Positions 1-10,420 of a stretch of 53,148 nt of DNA are shown in pieces. Position numbers and translations under genes: made by a program. The notes under the pieces are model-generated. The model was given only the letters and a program-made list of their open reading frames with translations, was not told where the DNA came from and made no database searches. Origin of the DNA: Gnetum montanum (lineage: Eukaryota > Streptophyta > Gnetopsida > Gnetales > Gnetaceae); contig MNCI01004504.1 in assembly GCA_015680685.1 (NCBI GenBank), positions 968,113-1,021,260 on the forward strand. Direction: 5' to 3'. Position 1 is the stretch's first letter. Each line of letters starts with the position of its first letter.

Positions 1-86
1 CATTCTTGATGGCCCACCATTTGTAATCTCTTGTAACATAATTTGTGTTTCTCAGTAATATAATCCCGACTACTTTCTCAAAATTT
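1..86 (+). mobile_element. LINE 3' terminus (+ strand)
   Basis: The stretch around 50-80 (TCAGTAATATAATCCC, then TTTCTCAAAA) matches the 3' end of the minus-strand LINE that starts at 171, read on the opposite strand. I read it as the last bases of an L1-type LINE inserted in + orientation, whose body lies left of the window. The assignment rests on this short match only. Confidence 0.45.
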
Positions 87-170
87 TTTTTTTGGCTACA
101 TTTATTACCTCTTTCACTCTCTTTTAGATAACCTTTAGCCCCATAATTTTAGGCATTTAATCGATAGATT
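87..170 (-). mobile_element. Copia C1 3' LTR, left segment
   Basis: Bases 93-165 (GGCTACATTTATTACC ... TTTTAGGCATTTAATC) match 6709-6770 in the other LTR of the same Copia element. The LTR is interrupted at 170 by a LINE and resumes at 5672. Orientation is minus because the gag/RNase H remnant to the right reads leftwards and the primer binding site faces the right-hand LTR. Confidence 0.6.
163..170. repeat. Target-site duplication, left copy (GATAGATT)
   Basis: GATAGATT occurs directly left of the LINE poly(T) end and again at 5672-5679, directly right of the LINE 5' end. Joining the flanks restores the uninterrupted LTR sequence seen at 6690-6790, which confirms a LINE target-site duplication. 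Confidence 0.8.
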
Positions 171-586
171 TTTTTTGAGAAAATGTTTGGGATTATATTA
201 CTAAACTGAGAAGTTGTACAATCAAAAAAGTATGTTGTTACACAATATGTATGAAAGGGGAGAAGCCACCCCTAACTGGGGGAGCCCGACCCCAGGAGCA
301 AGGCCATTGTGGCCATTAACCTACAAACACTCCTGGACAAAAACTAACTCAATGAAGAGTTTGGGGCCTTAGAGACCACCCCACCACTACCCTCTAGACA
401 GAAACAAGCAGGAATAAGACACATCAAAAAAGACACATGGGACCCTAGGTACTGCCCCACCAGTACCCCTCAGATAGAGACAAGCATGAACAAACCACAA
501 CGTGGGACCTATAGGCCCCTCACTCTACATACGCGTAGACAAGGTGAGACACTCACAATTACGGGCTTCCTAATTATGGATATTGT

Positions 587-3500
587 TCAGCACCTCCCTA
601 TAATGCTTTGAATCAACAAAGCCTTCTGAAAGTCCTTGAAGGCATTTTCTTTTTTGGCACATTCTTTAGTTGTCCCCTTCTCATTTGGGTGGAGTTTGGC
701 AGAGGATTGCCTGATGTGTCGGTGAAGCATGGACCAAGTAGTATCCATGTTAATGTTCAACACCATATAAGGGCATTGCCCCTTCCTTAGCCACGTTTTG
801 GCATTTTGGGCATGTACTCTGTCTTGTTGCCTTTGCAGCTGCTCTACCTCCTCTTGTTCATGTGTCTTTGCAAGAAGCTCTAGCTGCTCATGCTCCTACC
901 TATGTTCCTCTTCATGTTGAAGCTCATCCTTGATCTATGCCCTCAGCTTGTCAAGTAGTGTGGCCCTGATACACTCCTCACAGAGTGCATGTTGTGGCAC
1001 CAACTTCTTTTCTTTTTCCAGGAATTGGGCTTCCAAGTGTGCCTGCTCACGTTGGAATGCCTTCTCATGAGCTCTAGATACATTGTAGCCAACTCTAGGT
1101 CTCCCTCCAATAGGGGCAGGACCATGTCCCACACAACCCCCTCAACCAGCCTCCAGAGCTTCTGATTAGCATGAAAAGTTGTGCAAGATGGTTCAAAGGT
1201 GGGTATCATACCCATTGCTACGGTCGCTTTGTGCCACAACCGAACATCGTTGATTGCGCTCTGTGTTGGTGAAGGTAGCTACTGCGACCTAAACACAGTG
1301 TGGTTACAGGCCTTCCACTACTCCCAAAGGATTGCCACTGCCTTTGAATCCCTAGTTAGGCCAATAGATCCATGGAAATCCGTAGCCTACAAAGTGTCCA
1401 CCACATAAAGGCACTGATAAAAAAAATCCACCACTGTCTTGGGGTTGTTAAAACATAATGGGTAGTTGTCATTAACTGTAACCCCTACTGCCTCAGAATC
1501 ACACACATGGGTAGAGCATCATGAGCAATGAGCCAAATAAATGTCTTTACTGTCTTTGGCAGCTACCCATACTAAATGTTCTTCCATCCTTGCACGAGTA
1601 GGTATTGCTCCTAAATGAGTTGCTATGGAGGCTCCCCTAGTAGGGCTTGCCCCAGTACAAACTATGCATGTTTGCAAAGTGTCATCCACATCATCAAATC
1701 ATGTGGGCCTACTTCCCATCATCTATATTTTTGGGCCATTATTCTTATCCATTGGGCAGCCCCCTCCTCATTTTGCAATAAGTGCATGATTAGCCGTTGA
1801 AGTCCCATCATAACTTCGTCTTCAAATTTAAAAATACCTAGCCCACCTACTTCTTGAGGTTGTGCAATAGTTTCCCAATTAATTAAATGCATCTAGTTAT
1901 CCCCTCTCCACCTAGACTAGATAAAATTACACACTAGTTGATTGATCTTCTAAATAGTGGCCTATGGGGGAGAAGCCACCGACACCATGTAGCAATGGTG
2001 GACAAAACCTCTTAAGCAAGCATAATTCTGCCCTTCCTAGTTAGGAAATGGTTGGCCTAGTGCCCGATCTGAGTTTCCAACTTTTGCACCAACGTATGCT
2101 GCATGTGCGACCTCCCCCAATGGAAAAGGGGGATGTCGAGGTAAGAATCCTGTGTGGTGCCACATAGGATCCCCAATACTTGTGGAATGTGGTTTCCCAC
2201 CCATGCATTAGTGTTGAGGAAATGGAGTGATGATTTTCCCCAATTAATCTCTAAACCAATCTCTAGGGCCATGCATTGAAGTGCCCAATCAATCCCTTGT
2301 ATTTGTGTAACCACAGCCTTAGATAGTAGCATGGTATCGTTAGCATAATGCTAAGCTAAACATTCCACCTTAGCAATCTCAAGCCCTCTAACCCCCTCCA
2401 CCCTATAATATAATTGTAGAGTATCCATCATAATGAGGAATAGTAGAGGAGAAAGCAGGTCCCCCTACCACAGACCTCTCCTAGGGGAGGAAAACCCCCA
2501 AAGCCTCCTTCCAACATTAAAGGAGTACACCTTGGAGGCCTGTATGTGGACGCATAAACTCATGAAGCTAGGATCAAACCCTTTACTAATCATAATTGTG
2601 AACATGGCTTCCCAACTCACCATATCATAAGCCTTCGTAATGTCTAGTTTCAAGCACATCCTTGGAAAATTGGCTTCTTTCATAACATGAAGTACCTCCT
2701 GCATTAGGATCACTTGGTCCTACAAGAATCTGCCTCTAATAAAGCCCGCTTGGTGTTCCCCAACCAGCCTCAGCATGATAGGAACCAAATGATGCACCAA
2801 CATCTTTGAAAAGAGTTTGATTAGCACATTGCAAACCCCGACAGGCCTAAAGTACGTCAAGTCCGACGGATTAGGTTGTTTGGGGATAAGAACAATTTTG
2901 GAGCAAGTAAGCTTCCATCTAACCTACTGTCTCCCCAGCATCAAGTTGAAAGCATCTTGCATATTTTGCCCAAGCAGATTGGCAAACTCCCTAACATATT
3001 CAATACTCCAGCCATTTGGACCAGGTGCTTTGCCAATTTTCATGGATGCCATTGCAGCGCTTAACTTTGGCATTGTGAAAGGGGCCATTAGAAATCGGTT
3101 CTCCTCCACCCCAACACCTGCTAAACCTGCATCGACAGCGGCATGGCTTGCCTTTTACCAAATGCTGGCCTAATAATCCCCCATGATTTTTTGTGATGTC
3201 CTGGGGATCCTCAAAGGTAGTTCTATCTTGCACTAGATGAAGCGTTCGTTTAGCTTGACCTTTGGCTTTGGTAGTAGTGAAAAAGAATCGCATTTGTCTA
3301 TCCCCTTCCTTGAGCCATCTAACTCTGGAGCATTGTTTCCAGTACACTTCCTCCTCTGGGTCTAGACTCTGTAGTTGCTTCAAGATATCCTCCTCTTCAC
3401 CTTCCAATTGTGCCCTCTGCTCCTGCCACATTTGGATATCTCTTAGATGGGCATGGAGGCCCATTCAACACGCATGAAAGGAAAACTTGTCTTCCAAGGA

Positions 3501-4343
3501 TTGGGATTTGATAGCTTGCTTTAGCTTGAGTAGACCATCTCACAAAAAATCTCTCAAGTCCCCCTTGCTATTTGCATATACCCCCCAAATCTCCTCCACA
3601 AGAGGGTGTAACCAAAGTTTGGATAACCAAATACACTCAAATCAAAATGGGGGAGGAGGTCTTTTAGGTTGTTGACCTAGGAGACAGACGATGGACCAAT
3701 GATCCAAAGCTTGTCGCTCGTTCTCCAGGACCTCAACATCCAAACGTAACAAAAGTTTCGAGCTGACCCAAACCTGGTCAATTCTGGAGAGAACCCAATC
3801 TTTGCCATGTCTCCTGTTGCTCCACATGAGGCGACAATTATCAATTTCCATATCAACAAGTGTGTATTGATCTAGGAATCTCTGGAATTCCTGGGCCTTG
3901 GCAAAGCAGTATTGTCCATTCTTGACTTCTCCCATGGATGTAGGTGCTGATTGAAGTCTCCAACAATGACCTAGCCCCCCAGGTCAAGCACCAAAGCCAT
4001 TAGTCGACATAGCTCTTGCAACCGAGTCTCCCAGATTTGGGCCTCATAGAAATTACTTAGCCAAACCCCAATCGAGGGAGTGCCAATTGCAATACTAAAA
4101 AGTGAAGAATCCACTAGGGTGATTTGGGGCTTGGACAGAATTGCCAGGAACCCCCACACAACCCTGACAAGGCACCAGCTACGAGTTCCAACCCTCCCAT
4201 TTCAGATGATGAGTCTTAGGTGACTATAGCTTCATTCCCTGAAGACAAATCACGTCACATGCCTCACTTTTCACAATCTCTTTCAAGGTATTTCTTTTGT
4301 AGGGTGTACCTTGACCCCTATAGTTCCATGATAGAATCTTCAT
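587..4343 (-). pseudogene. LINE 1 ORF2 (endonuclease / reverse transcriptase)
   Basis: The start MKILSWNYRGQGTPYK at 4343 is the standard opening of a plant L1 apurinic-type endonuclease. GHCWRLQ-like and RIDQVWVSS...LENERQALDHW segments (about 4000-3680) follow, with the catalytic SDH changed to LDH. The reverse transcriptase covers about 3110-1950 (KAPGPNGWSIEYV, LKLDITKAYDMVSW, HYANDTMLL). The catalytic YADD reads YAND at 2347-2336, so the enzyme would be inactive. A zinc-finger-like region lies near 1600-1400. Downstream come AMGMIPTFEPSC...ANQKLW (about 1215-1110), a Gln/Glu-rich coiled coil and a CPYMVLNI...LHPNEKG block ending at a stop at 589-587. Start and end are in different frames, so frameshifts are present. 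Confidence 0.8.
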
Positions 4344-4425
4344 ACGTGACCCACAGAGCACTTTTTTTATACCTCTTTAAGGTTGGCTGCATTCCTAAGT
4401 CAATATCAAGTTGCATCTTTTTGCC

Positions 4426-5628
4426 TCAAGCCAGTGGAGTAGAAGGTCTACTTGGCCTCCTTGAACTTGGTGAAATGGGAAAATTCCTAGGGCCCTCCAG
4501 AACTTGGGTAGGAACTTCAGACATTAGGGGCATTGGTGCCTCGTGGACAACCAAAACACAATCTCCCAACGGGGGAAGTTCTACCCCCTTTTTGGTTGGG
4601 GAGGCAAGTGGGGAGGTGGCAATCCCATCCCTTGGATGTGGACTGCCCTCCCCCAAACCAACCCCAACCCCCAAAGTCACCTTCATGTTCCTCAAGGCAA
4701 TAGCCACCGAGGTTGGTATCGAACGTCCACAATGCCACATGTGGAACCATTTGTCGTCCTTTGGCTTTGTAGGGGCTTGCATCCTTGCAAGGGCTTGATT
4801 CTTGCCTTGAAATCGATAGGCAGCCACCCTGTGCTTGTTCTTCTTGCAAATGGGACATCTGACACCAGGTGCACCAGATTCCTTTGGTTACTCGACCAGG
4901 TTCTCGTATTCTACTTGTATTGTCTCCTCTCTCGATGGGAGCTCTAATAGAATGTCTTTAACAAGATCTTTGGATGATAAAGATCTCTAGAGATAAAAGC
5001 TGGCAAACCCCATTCTCTCCATTGATGTAGTAAACTTGTCAAAGGAGATGAACTCCCCAAAACAATCGATGATCGTTTTTAAAAATTCTGGTGTCCACAT
5101 TTCCCAAGGAATCCCTCAGATGCGAATCCAAACTGATGCCTTGGAAAATAGGTTAGCGTCGTGATGAGCCCTCGGCCGCCATGGGGTTAGGGCAAGCCCC
5201 CTAGCATCATAAAACCACAATCCCCCCAAAAGCAACTTGTCATGATCTTCCATCGTTTTGAAAACAAACAAGAGAAGGTCCTCTAAGAGACTTCTAATCT
5301 CCACCTCCTTCAATCCCCAAATGTCCAAGGCCCACTTCCGAATTAGATCCAGCTTTGGTTGAGCCCCTGATGAAACAAACTTACCAATCAAACTATGCTC
5401 CATGGTGTGAACCCCTTCGCAAGGCGGCCCATGGACTTGCAATTGCATGGCTCCATCCCTTTGGGAGCATGCTTCAATGTCACCATCCCCTGACCTTCAA
5501 CCCACATCCTGGAGGCCTGAAACCATAGAACTATCCCCCACCGATCCAACACCATTTTCCCTGTCACCCACGCTGGCACTTGTGCTCCTACTTGCTCCCT
5601 CTCTGCCTGCTCCCTTGCCACTGCCCAT
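4426..5628 (-). pseudogene. LINE 1 ORF1 (gag-like, DUF4283 type)
   Basis: This is the nucleic-acid-binding ORF1 of the plant L1, about 400 codons. The segment at about 5448-5116 carries the DUF4283 pattern: SLIGKFVSSG, LDLIRKWALDIWGLK, LGGLWFYDARGLALTPWRP and ASVWIR. A half zinc knuckle, CPICKKNKH, lies at about 4857-4831, and a Pro/Ser-rich tail follows. I place the start at the Met at 5628, 43 bases inside the LINE 5' end. At least three in-frame stops interrupt it. Known ORF1 proteins of plant L1 coat the element's RNA. Here the protein cannot be made in full. The product name is inferred from motif order, not from a search. Confidence 0.75.
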
Positions 5629-5671
5629 ATTTTCTCTAACCCTTGCTCTTTGACTTCAAGTCCTGATCTTG

Positions 5672-5874
5672 ATAGATTACATTAGTCAAGTCTGACAGTT
5701 AAAGATAATGATAAGCCTAATTGAATATTAGTGATTGATAATTAATTAATTAATTACATCTCATCAATCTTGTTGACTTAAACATAATCAAAAAGACAAC
5801 CTGTCACAAATTTCTTGATTGGAGATTAAGGAGAGAGAGAATCAAGGAATAGATTTTACTTCACTATCATAACA
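5672..5874 (-). mobile_element. Copia C1 3' LTR, right segment
   Basis: This continues the LTR interrupted by LINE 1 and begins with the second GATAGATT copy. Bases 5693-5874 match 7820-7995, including AATGATAAGCCTAA, CTCATCAATCTT and the end CTATCATAACA. The terminal CATAACA is the exact inverse of the TGTTATG that opens the other LTR at 6543. Confidence 0.75.
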
Positions 5875-5915
5875 ATCTCTTGAAGTCAAATCTATTTTAG
5901 TTTCCAACTTCCTTA

Positions 5916-6493
5916 TTAAGTCAATTCCATCTTCATCTTGCAAAACACTATTTTCTCTATAGAAACAACTTTTGTTAGCATATGAGTTGCTGCATCTTCT
6001 TTACTTTCAAAAATCTTTTCTTCAATTGTTTGTCTTATGAAATGATACCTTACATTTATGTTCTTAGTCTTTGCATGATATGCAACATTCTTTGCCAAGA
6101 ATATAGCACTTTTATTGTTACATAACAGATTATAATATTTTTATTTCAGGTTCAAATTATTGAAGAAACTTCATTGCCATATCATCTCTTTGCATGCCTC
6201 TGACAATGCTACATATTCTCTTTTTGTAGAAGATAATGCCTCTTTCCATAAGCCTCCTAGTATATTCTCTTCAACAATTGTATACATAATTTCATCAGAC
6301 AAACAAGGTCTAATCAAAGATAGAGCTTTTCAATCCACTTATCCCACTCTTCTTGGGACATGTTCTGAGGCTTCTTTACTGCCTCTGTGATGCGAGCTTC
6401 ACATTCCTTTTAATGTAGAATATTTGTTATCAGAATTTTCCAAATCTGCTAATTGGAACCTTTAAGCTTTTGAATCTCCACTTTGTTTACCAT
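5916..6493 (-). pseudogene. Copia gag-RNase H deletion fusion
   Basis: Read from 6493 leftwards, the first part is the N-terminal Copia gag (UBN2-like): MVNKVEIQKLKGSN, QIWKILITN, EARITEAVKKPQNMSQEEWD, and LSLIRPCLSDEIMYTIVEEN. Around residue 95 it passes straight into the C-terminal RNase H of Copia pol: SSTKREYVALSEACKEMIW, then HAKTKNINVRYHFIRQTIEE and AATHMLTK, ending at a stop at 5916. Protease, integrase and reverse transcriptase are all missing. In-frame stops and a one-base shift near 6370 show decay. The product would not be functional. The join indicates one large internal deletion of a once complete element. Confidence 0.75.
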
Positions 6494-6529
6494 CTTTAAT
6501 GCACTACCAACAATCTACAACAAACCTTT

Positions 6530-6541
6530 CTCTGATACTAC
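6530..6541 (-). other. Copia C1 primer binding site (initiator tRNA-Met type)
   Basis: On the minus strand this reads GTAGTATCAGAG, close to the plant Copia consensus TGGTATCAGAGC, and sits directly inside the LTR end at 6543. It fixes the right-hand LTR as the 5' LTR and the element as minus strand. Confidence 0.65.
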
Positions 6542-6542
6542 T

Positions 6543-6789
6543 TGTTATGCTTAAAACCAAGATCTGAAAAACAAATTTGCTCATGCAATCATTGACAGTA
6601 GACAAACATGAATTGAGGGACAAATATTTACTTGGAAAAGTCCCTCAATGTGGGAAACAACCACAAAAGAGTAGGTAAATTGTATTCTTCTTGAGAAGTG
6701 AATTTCTTGCTACATCTATTACCTCTCTTCCTCTCCTTTAGTCTTACAATTTTAGGCATTCAATTAGTAGGTTACATCAGTCAAGTCTG
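6543..6789 (-). mobile_element. Copia C1 5' LTR, left segment
   Basis: It begins TGTTATGC, the inverse of the CATAACA at 5868-5874 and of the near-match CATGACA at 7995. Bases 6709-6789 match the left LTR (93-165 plus 5680-5692). It is interrupted at 6790 by a solo LTR and resumes at 7816. Confidence 0.7.
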
Positions 6790-7815
6790 TGGTGTAGGGA
6801 CACCTCGTCTAATCCCCTTGTTCTTTCCTATGTGTGTGTTTGCAAGTTTTGAATATTGAAGAGACATCTTGGAGGACTAGAAGACATCTTAGTTGAGGCT
6901 TGGAAGTGATAGGAGACACCTAGAGTTTAGAATAGACACCTTGTGTTTGAGTTGACATCTCGGGTGAGATGTCTTAATTGAGAAGAAAACGTCTTAGGTG
7001 AGACATCTTACTAGAACATGAGATGTCTCAGACAAGATGTCTTACCTGCAAATGAGACATCTCGGGCAAGATGTCTTGCCAGAAGTGGAGACATTTTGGT
7101 ATTGGGGAGAGACATCTCAGAAAAATAGTAGACGTCTTGCCTGAGAGGTAGGTTGACATAGAGATGTCTTCCCAAGGTTAGAGACGACTTGTATGGATGG
7201 GCAAACTTCCAAAAATGCCTGTCCTAAATGCAGGAAACAACTGAAATGTGATGGAAATAGCTGGGGAGAAGGTGAGAAGACTTGGGAAACATCTGAAGAG
7301 CCTCAAGTTGAGTTGAGGAAAGGCTTTTAAGTTTCTTGTCTTCTGGTTTGTCATAAATATTGTTGTATGCACCATTGTTGAGGAGAATGAGTAAGAATGA
7401 GAGCTCTTGAGAGTAAAGAGCTGAGCAAGAGAGAGTGAGTGAGCACATTCAATGAGTGCAATTAGGGATTGCAACTCCAAGATCAACTTGTGGTGTGCTG
7501 GTCTATGTGTTCCATTCTCTCGTGTTTGACTTGTAAGTTGAGATCTCAGTCCTAGGTTGTGGGAGAGATTCTCTATTCGTTGTGTCTTACATTAAGAACA
7601 ACCATTGTGTGGTTGTAGAGCCTCACGCTCTGCAATATTGTTTGAGTGTGACAGGTTTTGGGATGTTTAAGTGTTTTTGAGAAACCCATTGTAACCTTCT
7701 AATAAATTAATTGAAGATAACTAGTTTTCTTGTTTTCTAGCAAAACGTTTTGTCTTTGCATAATATTTGGATTTGGTACTTGAAGGTGATTTATTTGTGG
7801 AGTGAACCTACTCCA
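6790..7815 (+). mobile_element. Solo LTR inside the Copia C1 LTR
   Basis: This 1026-bp insertion opens TGGTGTAG and closes CTACTCCA, inverted ends with one mismatch. It is flanked by GTCTG (6785-6789) and ATCTG (7816-7820), a 5-bp target duplication with one change. It has no coding region, as expected for a solo LTR left by recombination. An AATAAA near 7700 suggests + orientation. Its 5' third is a dense array of the 8-mer AGACATCT and its complement. Confidence 0.7.
6860..7192. repeat. AGACATCT / AGATGTCT array in solo LTR
   Basis: About 17 copies of an 8-base word occur within 330 bp, some exact and some with one or two changes. They appear in both orientations, for example GAGACATCTTGG, AAGACATCTTAG, TGAGATGTCTTA, CAAGATGTCTTG and AGAGATGTCTTC. 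The two forms are reverse complements, so neighbours could pair. Function is unknown; clustered transcription-factor sites in an LTR promoter are one possibility. Confidence 0.75.
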
Positions 7816-7995
7816 ATCTGACAGATAAGGATAATGATAAGCCTAACTGAATATCAATAACTGATAATTAGGTAGTTACATCTCATCAATCTTACTGACT
7901 TAAACACAACAAAAAGATAACTAGTTAAAAATTTCTTGATTGAAAATTAAGGAGAAAGACAATCAAGGAATAGACTTTACTTCACTATCATGACA
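7816..7995 (-). mobile_element. Copia C1 5' LTR, right segment
   Basis: This matches 5693-5874 along its length (AATGATAAGCCTAA, TCTCATCAATCTT, TTTCTTGATTGAAAATTAAGG, ACTTCACTATCATGACA). It ends at CATGACA, so the outer edge of the Copia element is at 7995. The other edge is left of the window. Confidence 0.7.
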
Positions 7996-8189
7996 TATTG
8001 AACCGTGAGTGGTAGAAACTTCATCTTTTCCCCCATACTCACTAATCATGTTAAAATATGGTATCAAGCACTTTGACCCAATTCCATCTCCTCTTGGGGT
8101 GACATGATAAAATCTTTTAATGTTAGGTTTTAATCTTATGTCTGAGTTGCAAATCTTACAAAGAAGATAGCAGGATGAAAGCATGGTAC

Positions 8190-8880
8190 TAATGAATCAT
8201 TGGATGTGGCCATAGAAAGGTATAATTGCATGCTCAATCAGTGTCCAAATTGTGGGTTTAGGAAACATGACAAATTGATGCACCTAGTAGAAGGACTATG
8301 GTTGCAAACCCGTGACAGGATATGTATGTTATGGGCAATCTCTACCACTAGAGGTTGATAGCCCAAATTGTAGTTGTGTTGGATGCTGTGGCTAGATTAG
8401 AAGGTGAATGACATAAGCATGCTAATGTAGAGGAAGTCAACACAACTTCCCAATGTCAGAAGGACATGAAGAATGTTGAACGTAAGATTCAACTTTTTGA
8501 TGTTGTTGAAGTTCTTGTGCAAGAAAGTATGAAAACTAAGAAGACTTTAGGCGAACTTGCCAATGTTGTTGACAAGGTTTGGGATGTATTAAATTAAAAG
8601 ATGATACTAGGTCTTAAGGATATGGAAGACAAAGTTGTTGAAGCAACTGTGAAAGCAATTACACCACAAGGTAGGACTAATGGAAGCAAGAAAAACGGTA
8701 AGAGGCCTTACCCTAATTGGATGTCTTACCCTTGTGATCCATTTCTTCAGCCAGAATAACAACATTAACAATGGATAAGATCTAATCCTTGGAACTTGAC
8801 ATCTTGAAGTGTGCCCTCTATAATGCTTCAAGCACATCATGCCATCCTTCTTCCTACCAAGGAACTCCATATGTAGTGGA
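8190..8880 (+). pseudogene. Retrotransposon gag-like remnant (tentative)
   Basis: One frame holds a mostly open stretch with CPNCGFRKHDKLMH (a zinc-knuckle-like CX2CX4H). A shifted frame follows with VVVLDAVARLEGE, HKHANVEEVNTTSQCQ, KKTLGELANVVDKVWDVLN, and a Pro/Trp-rich part (RPYPNWMSYPCDPF, IRSNPWNLTS). A knuckle, a helical region and a Pro-rich tail suggest a decayed LTR-retrotransposon gag. Several stops interrupt it. I cannot name the family. It could also be another repetitive coding remnant. Confidence 0.35.
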
Positions 8881-10310
8881 TCAAGTACCTCAAGCAGTCT
8901 CCCATCAATATTGGCCATATTCACTACAATCATCTCAACAGCTGTAGGTCCAACAATGTCCATCATGGCCCTATGTACCATCATAGGAGGAAATTTCAAA
9001 TCAGCCACTGTAGGGACAAGTTTAGTTATTTAATGCAATGTAATATCCTCATTTTCCATCATCATACACTATTGGGTGGTACCACAATAATCATGTTCCT
9101 CCTATGGCAAGAAATTTATCACCTCACAAATGAAAGTATTTTCATAAGAGAGAAAATACAACTATCAGTGAGGATTCATGCTCATCCTTTTCTCCCTCAT
9201 CATCTTCAAAGAAATAGGATCAAGGGGATTGTATTTCTAAAGATCAAGAAAATGTAGTTTTCATTTCTTTAGATAAAGGTATGGGTAAACCATTCACGAA
9301 TAGAAGGAAGAAAACTTCATCTTCAAAATTTATTCAACAAGGCCAACACCTAGGGTGCTATAAAGAATCTCAATCACCTCCTTAGCCATTTGGTGATGTT
9401 GATCAAAAGGAGGTTGTCAGGTATCATTCTTGAACTCAATTGTGGGGACAGAGGCCTCCATGTAATGGCTTTAGTGGTAGAGTATGGTTTGTTTTATTTG
9501 TGTGATTTAATTTTTGTTTTGTGGGTATTTTTGTGGCATTTTGTTTTTAAAATGAATGATTATCATTCTCTAATTTGCTTATTTTCTTGGTTTGGCGTGA
9601 TTTTGTGTGCATGTTTTTGAGCATACAAATCTATCAATTTTGATTTGTTATTTTTTTGATGTAATTTTTTTTGTTTGCTTTTTTTTTTTGATATTAATGA
9701 TTAATCAATTTTGATTTTCATATTCTTTTGAGTGTGTTTTGTGTGCTCATGGGAAATCAATAAATGTATTTTATAAATGCTTTCTCTAAGAGCCAAATGG
9801 TGGATGGGTGAGCTTACATATGCGATGATAATGTGAGAGTGTTGAATTGGTCCAATGTGGAACTTTGGTTGATGGAATGCACATATAATGCTAATCCATC
9901 TATTCCCTTTTCTTTGACCATCATTGGTGAGCCACACATATATTCAGCAAGCAGCTGGATCCTATGCCACAAGTGGGGAAGTTGTTGCTACTAGATCCAT
10001 GGGGGAAGTTTTATGGGCCTAGACTTTAAGGTGTGAGCTTTGGATGAGTGCTTGGTTGTGGTTTAGAAAAGGATGTGCCATTAAGGGATCCTGTAACCAT
10101 TAGAATGGGTCTTGATTGATGGGATTGAATTGTGTGTGTGTTTGTGCTTGCCTTACTAGACCACATTGGTCAGAAGGGGTTTGTGATTTCATGAACCTAT
10201 GCTTGCCACATTGAGCTCATGGGTGAGATGCTTGATTCATCAAGTGCATGTTAATGGCTCTAAGTGGTAACCTAGCACTTTGAGCATCTTCAAAGGATTA
10301 ATTTTTCTAA

Positions 10311-10420
10311 AGTTATGATTGTCTTTTTTTTTTTTAAAAAAATCAAATAGAAAAAAGGAAAAAAAAAAAGAAAGAAAGAAAAAAGAAAAAAGGAAAAGAG
10401 AGGTTAAGAAAAGAAAAAGG
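10311..10420. repeat. Low-complexity T-tract then purine tract
   Basis: A run of T and A (10322-10342) is followed by about 75 bases of almost only A and G, with repeated GAAA/AAAAAG words. This is simple-sequence DNA. Confidence 0.8.

Larger units (their letters stand above)
171..5671 (-). mobile_element. L1-type LINE 1, near full length
   Basis: This is a 5.5-kb non-LTR retrotransposon on the minus strand, flanked by the 8-bp target duplication GATAGATT. It ends at 171 in a short poly(A), seen as T-rich on the + strand. It has the usual plant L1 plan: ORF1 (5628-4426) with a DUF4283-like domain and a CCHC-like knuckle, then ORF2 (from 4343) with endonuclease, reverse transcriptase and a zinc-finger-like region, plus an extra C-terminal part. 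Stop codons, frameshifts and a changed catalytic motif (YAND for YADD) show it is dead. It inserted into an existing Copia LTR, so it is younger than that Copia element. Confidence 0.85.

Noticed and set aside
608-790. 60-codon + strand ORF
   Set aside because: It is antisense to the CPYMVLNI block of LINE 1, which is supported by similarity to three other LINEs.
3262-3477. 71-codon + strand ORF, Ser-rich
   Set aside because: Antisense of the LINE 1 ORF2 linker between endonuclease and reverse transcriptase.
4220-4798. 192-codon + strand ORF, the longest in the window
   Set aside because: Antisense of LINE 1 ORF1 tail and ORF2 start; the minus strand carries recognisable motifs across the same bases.
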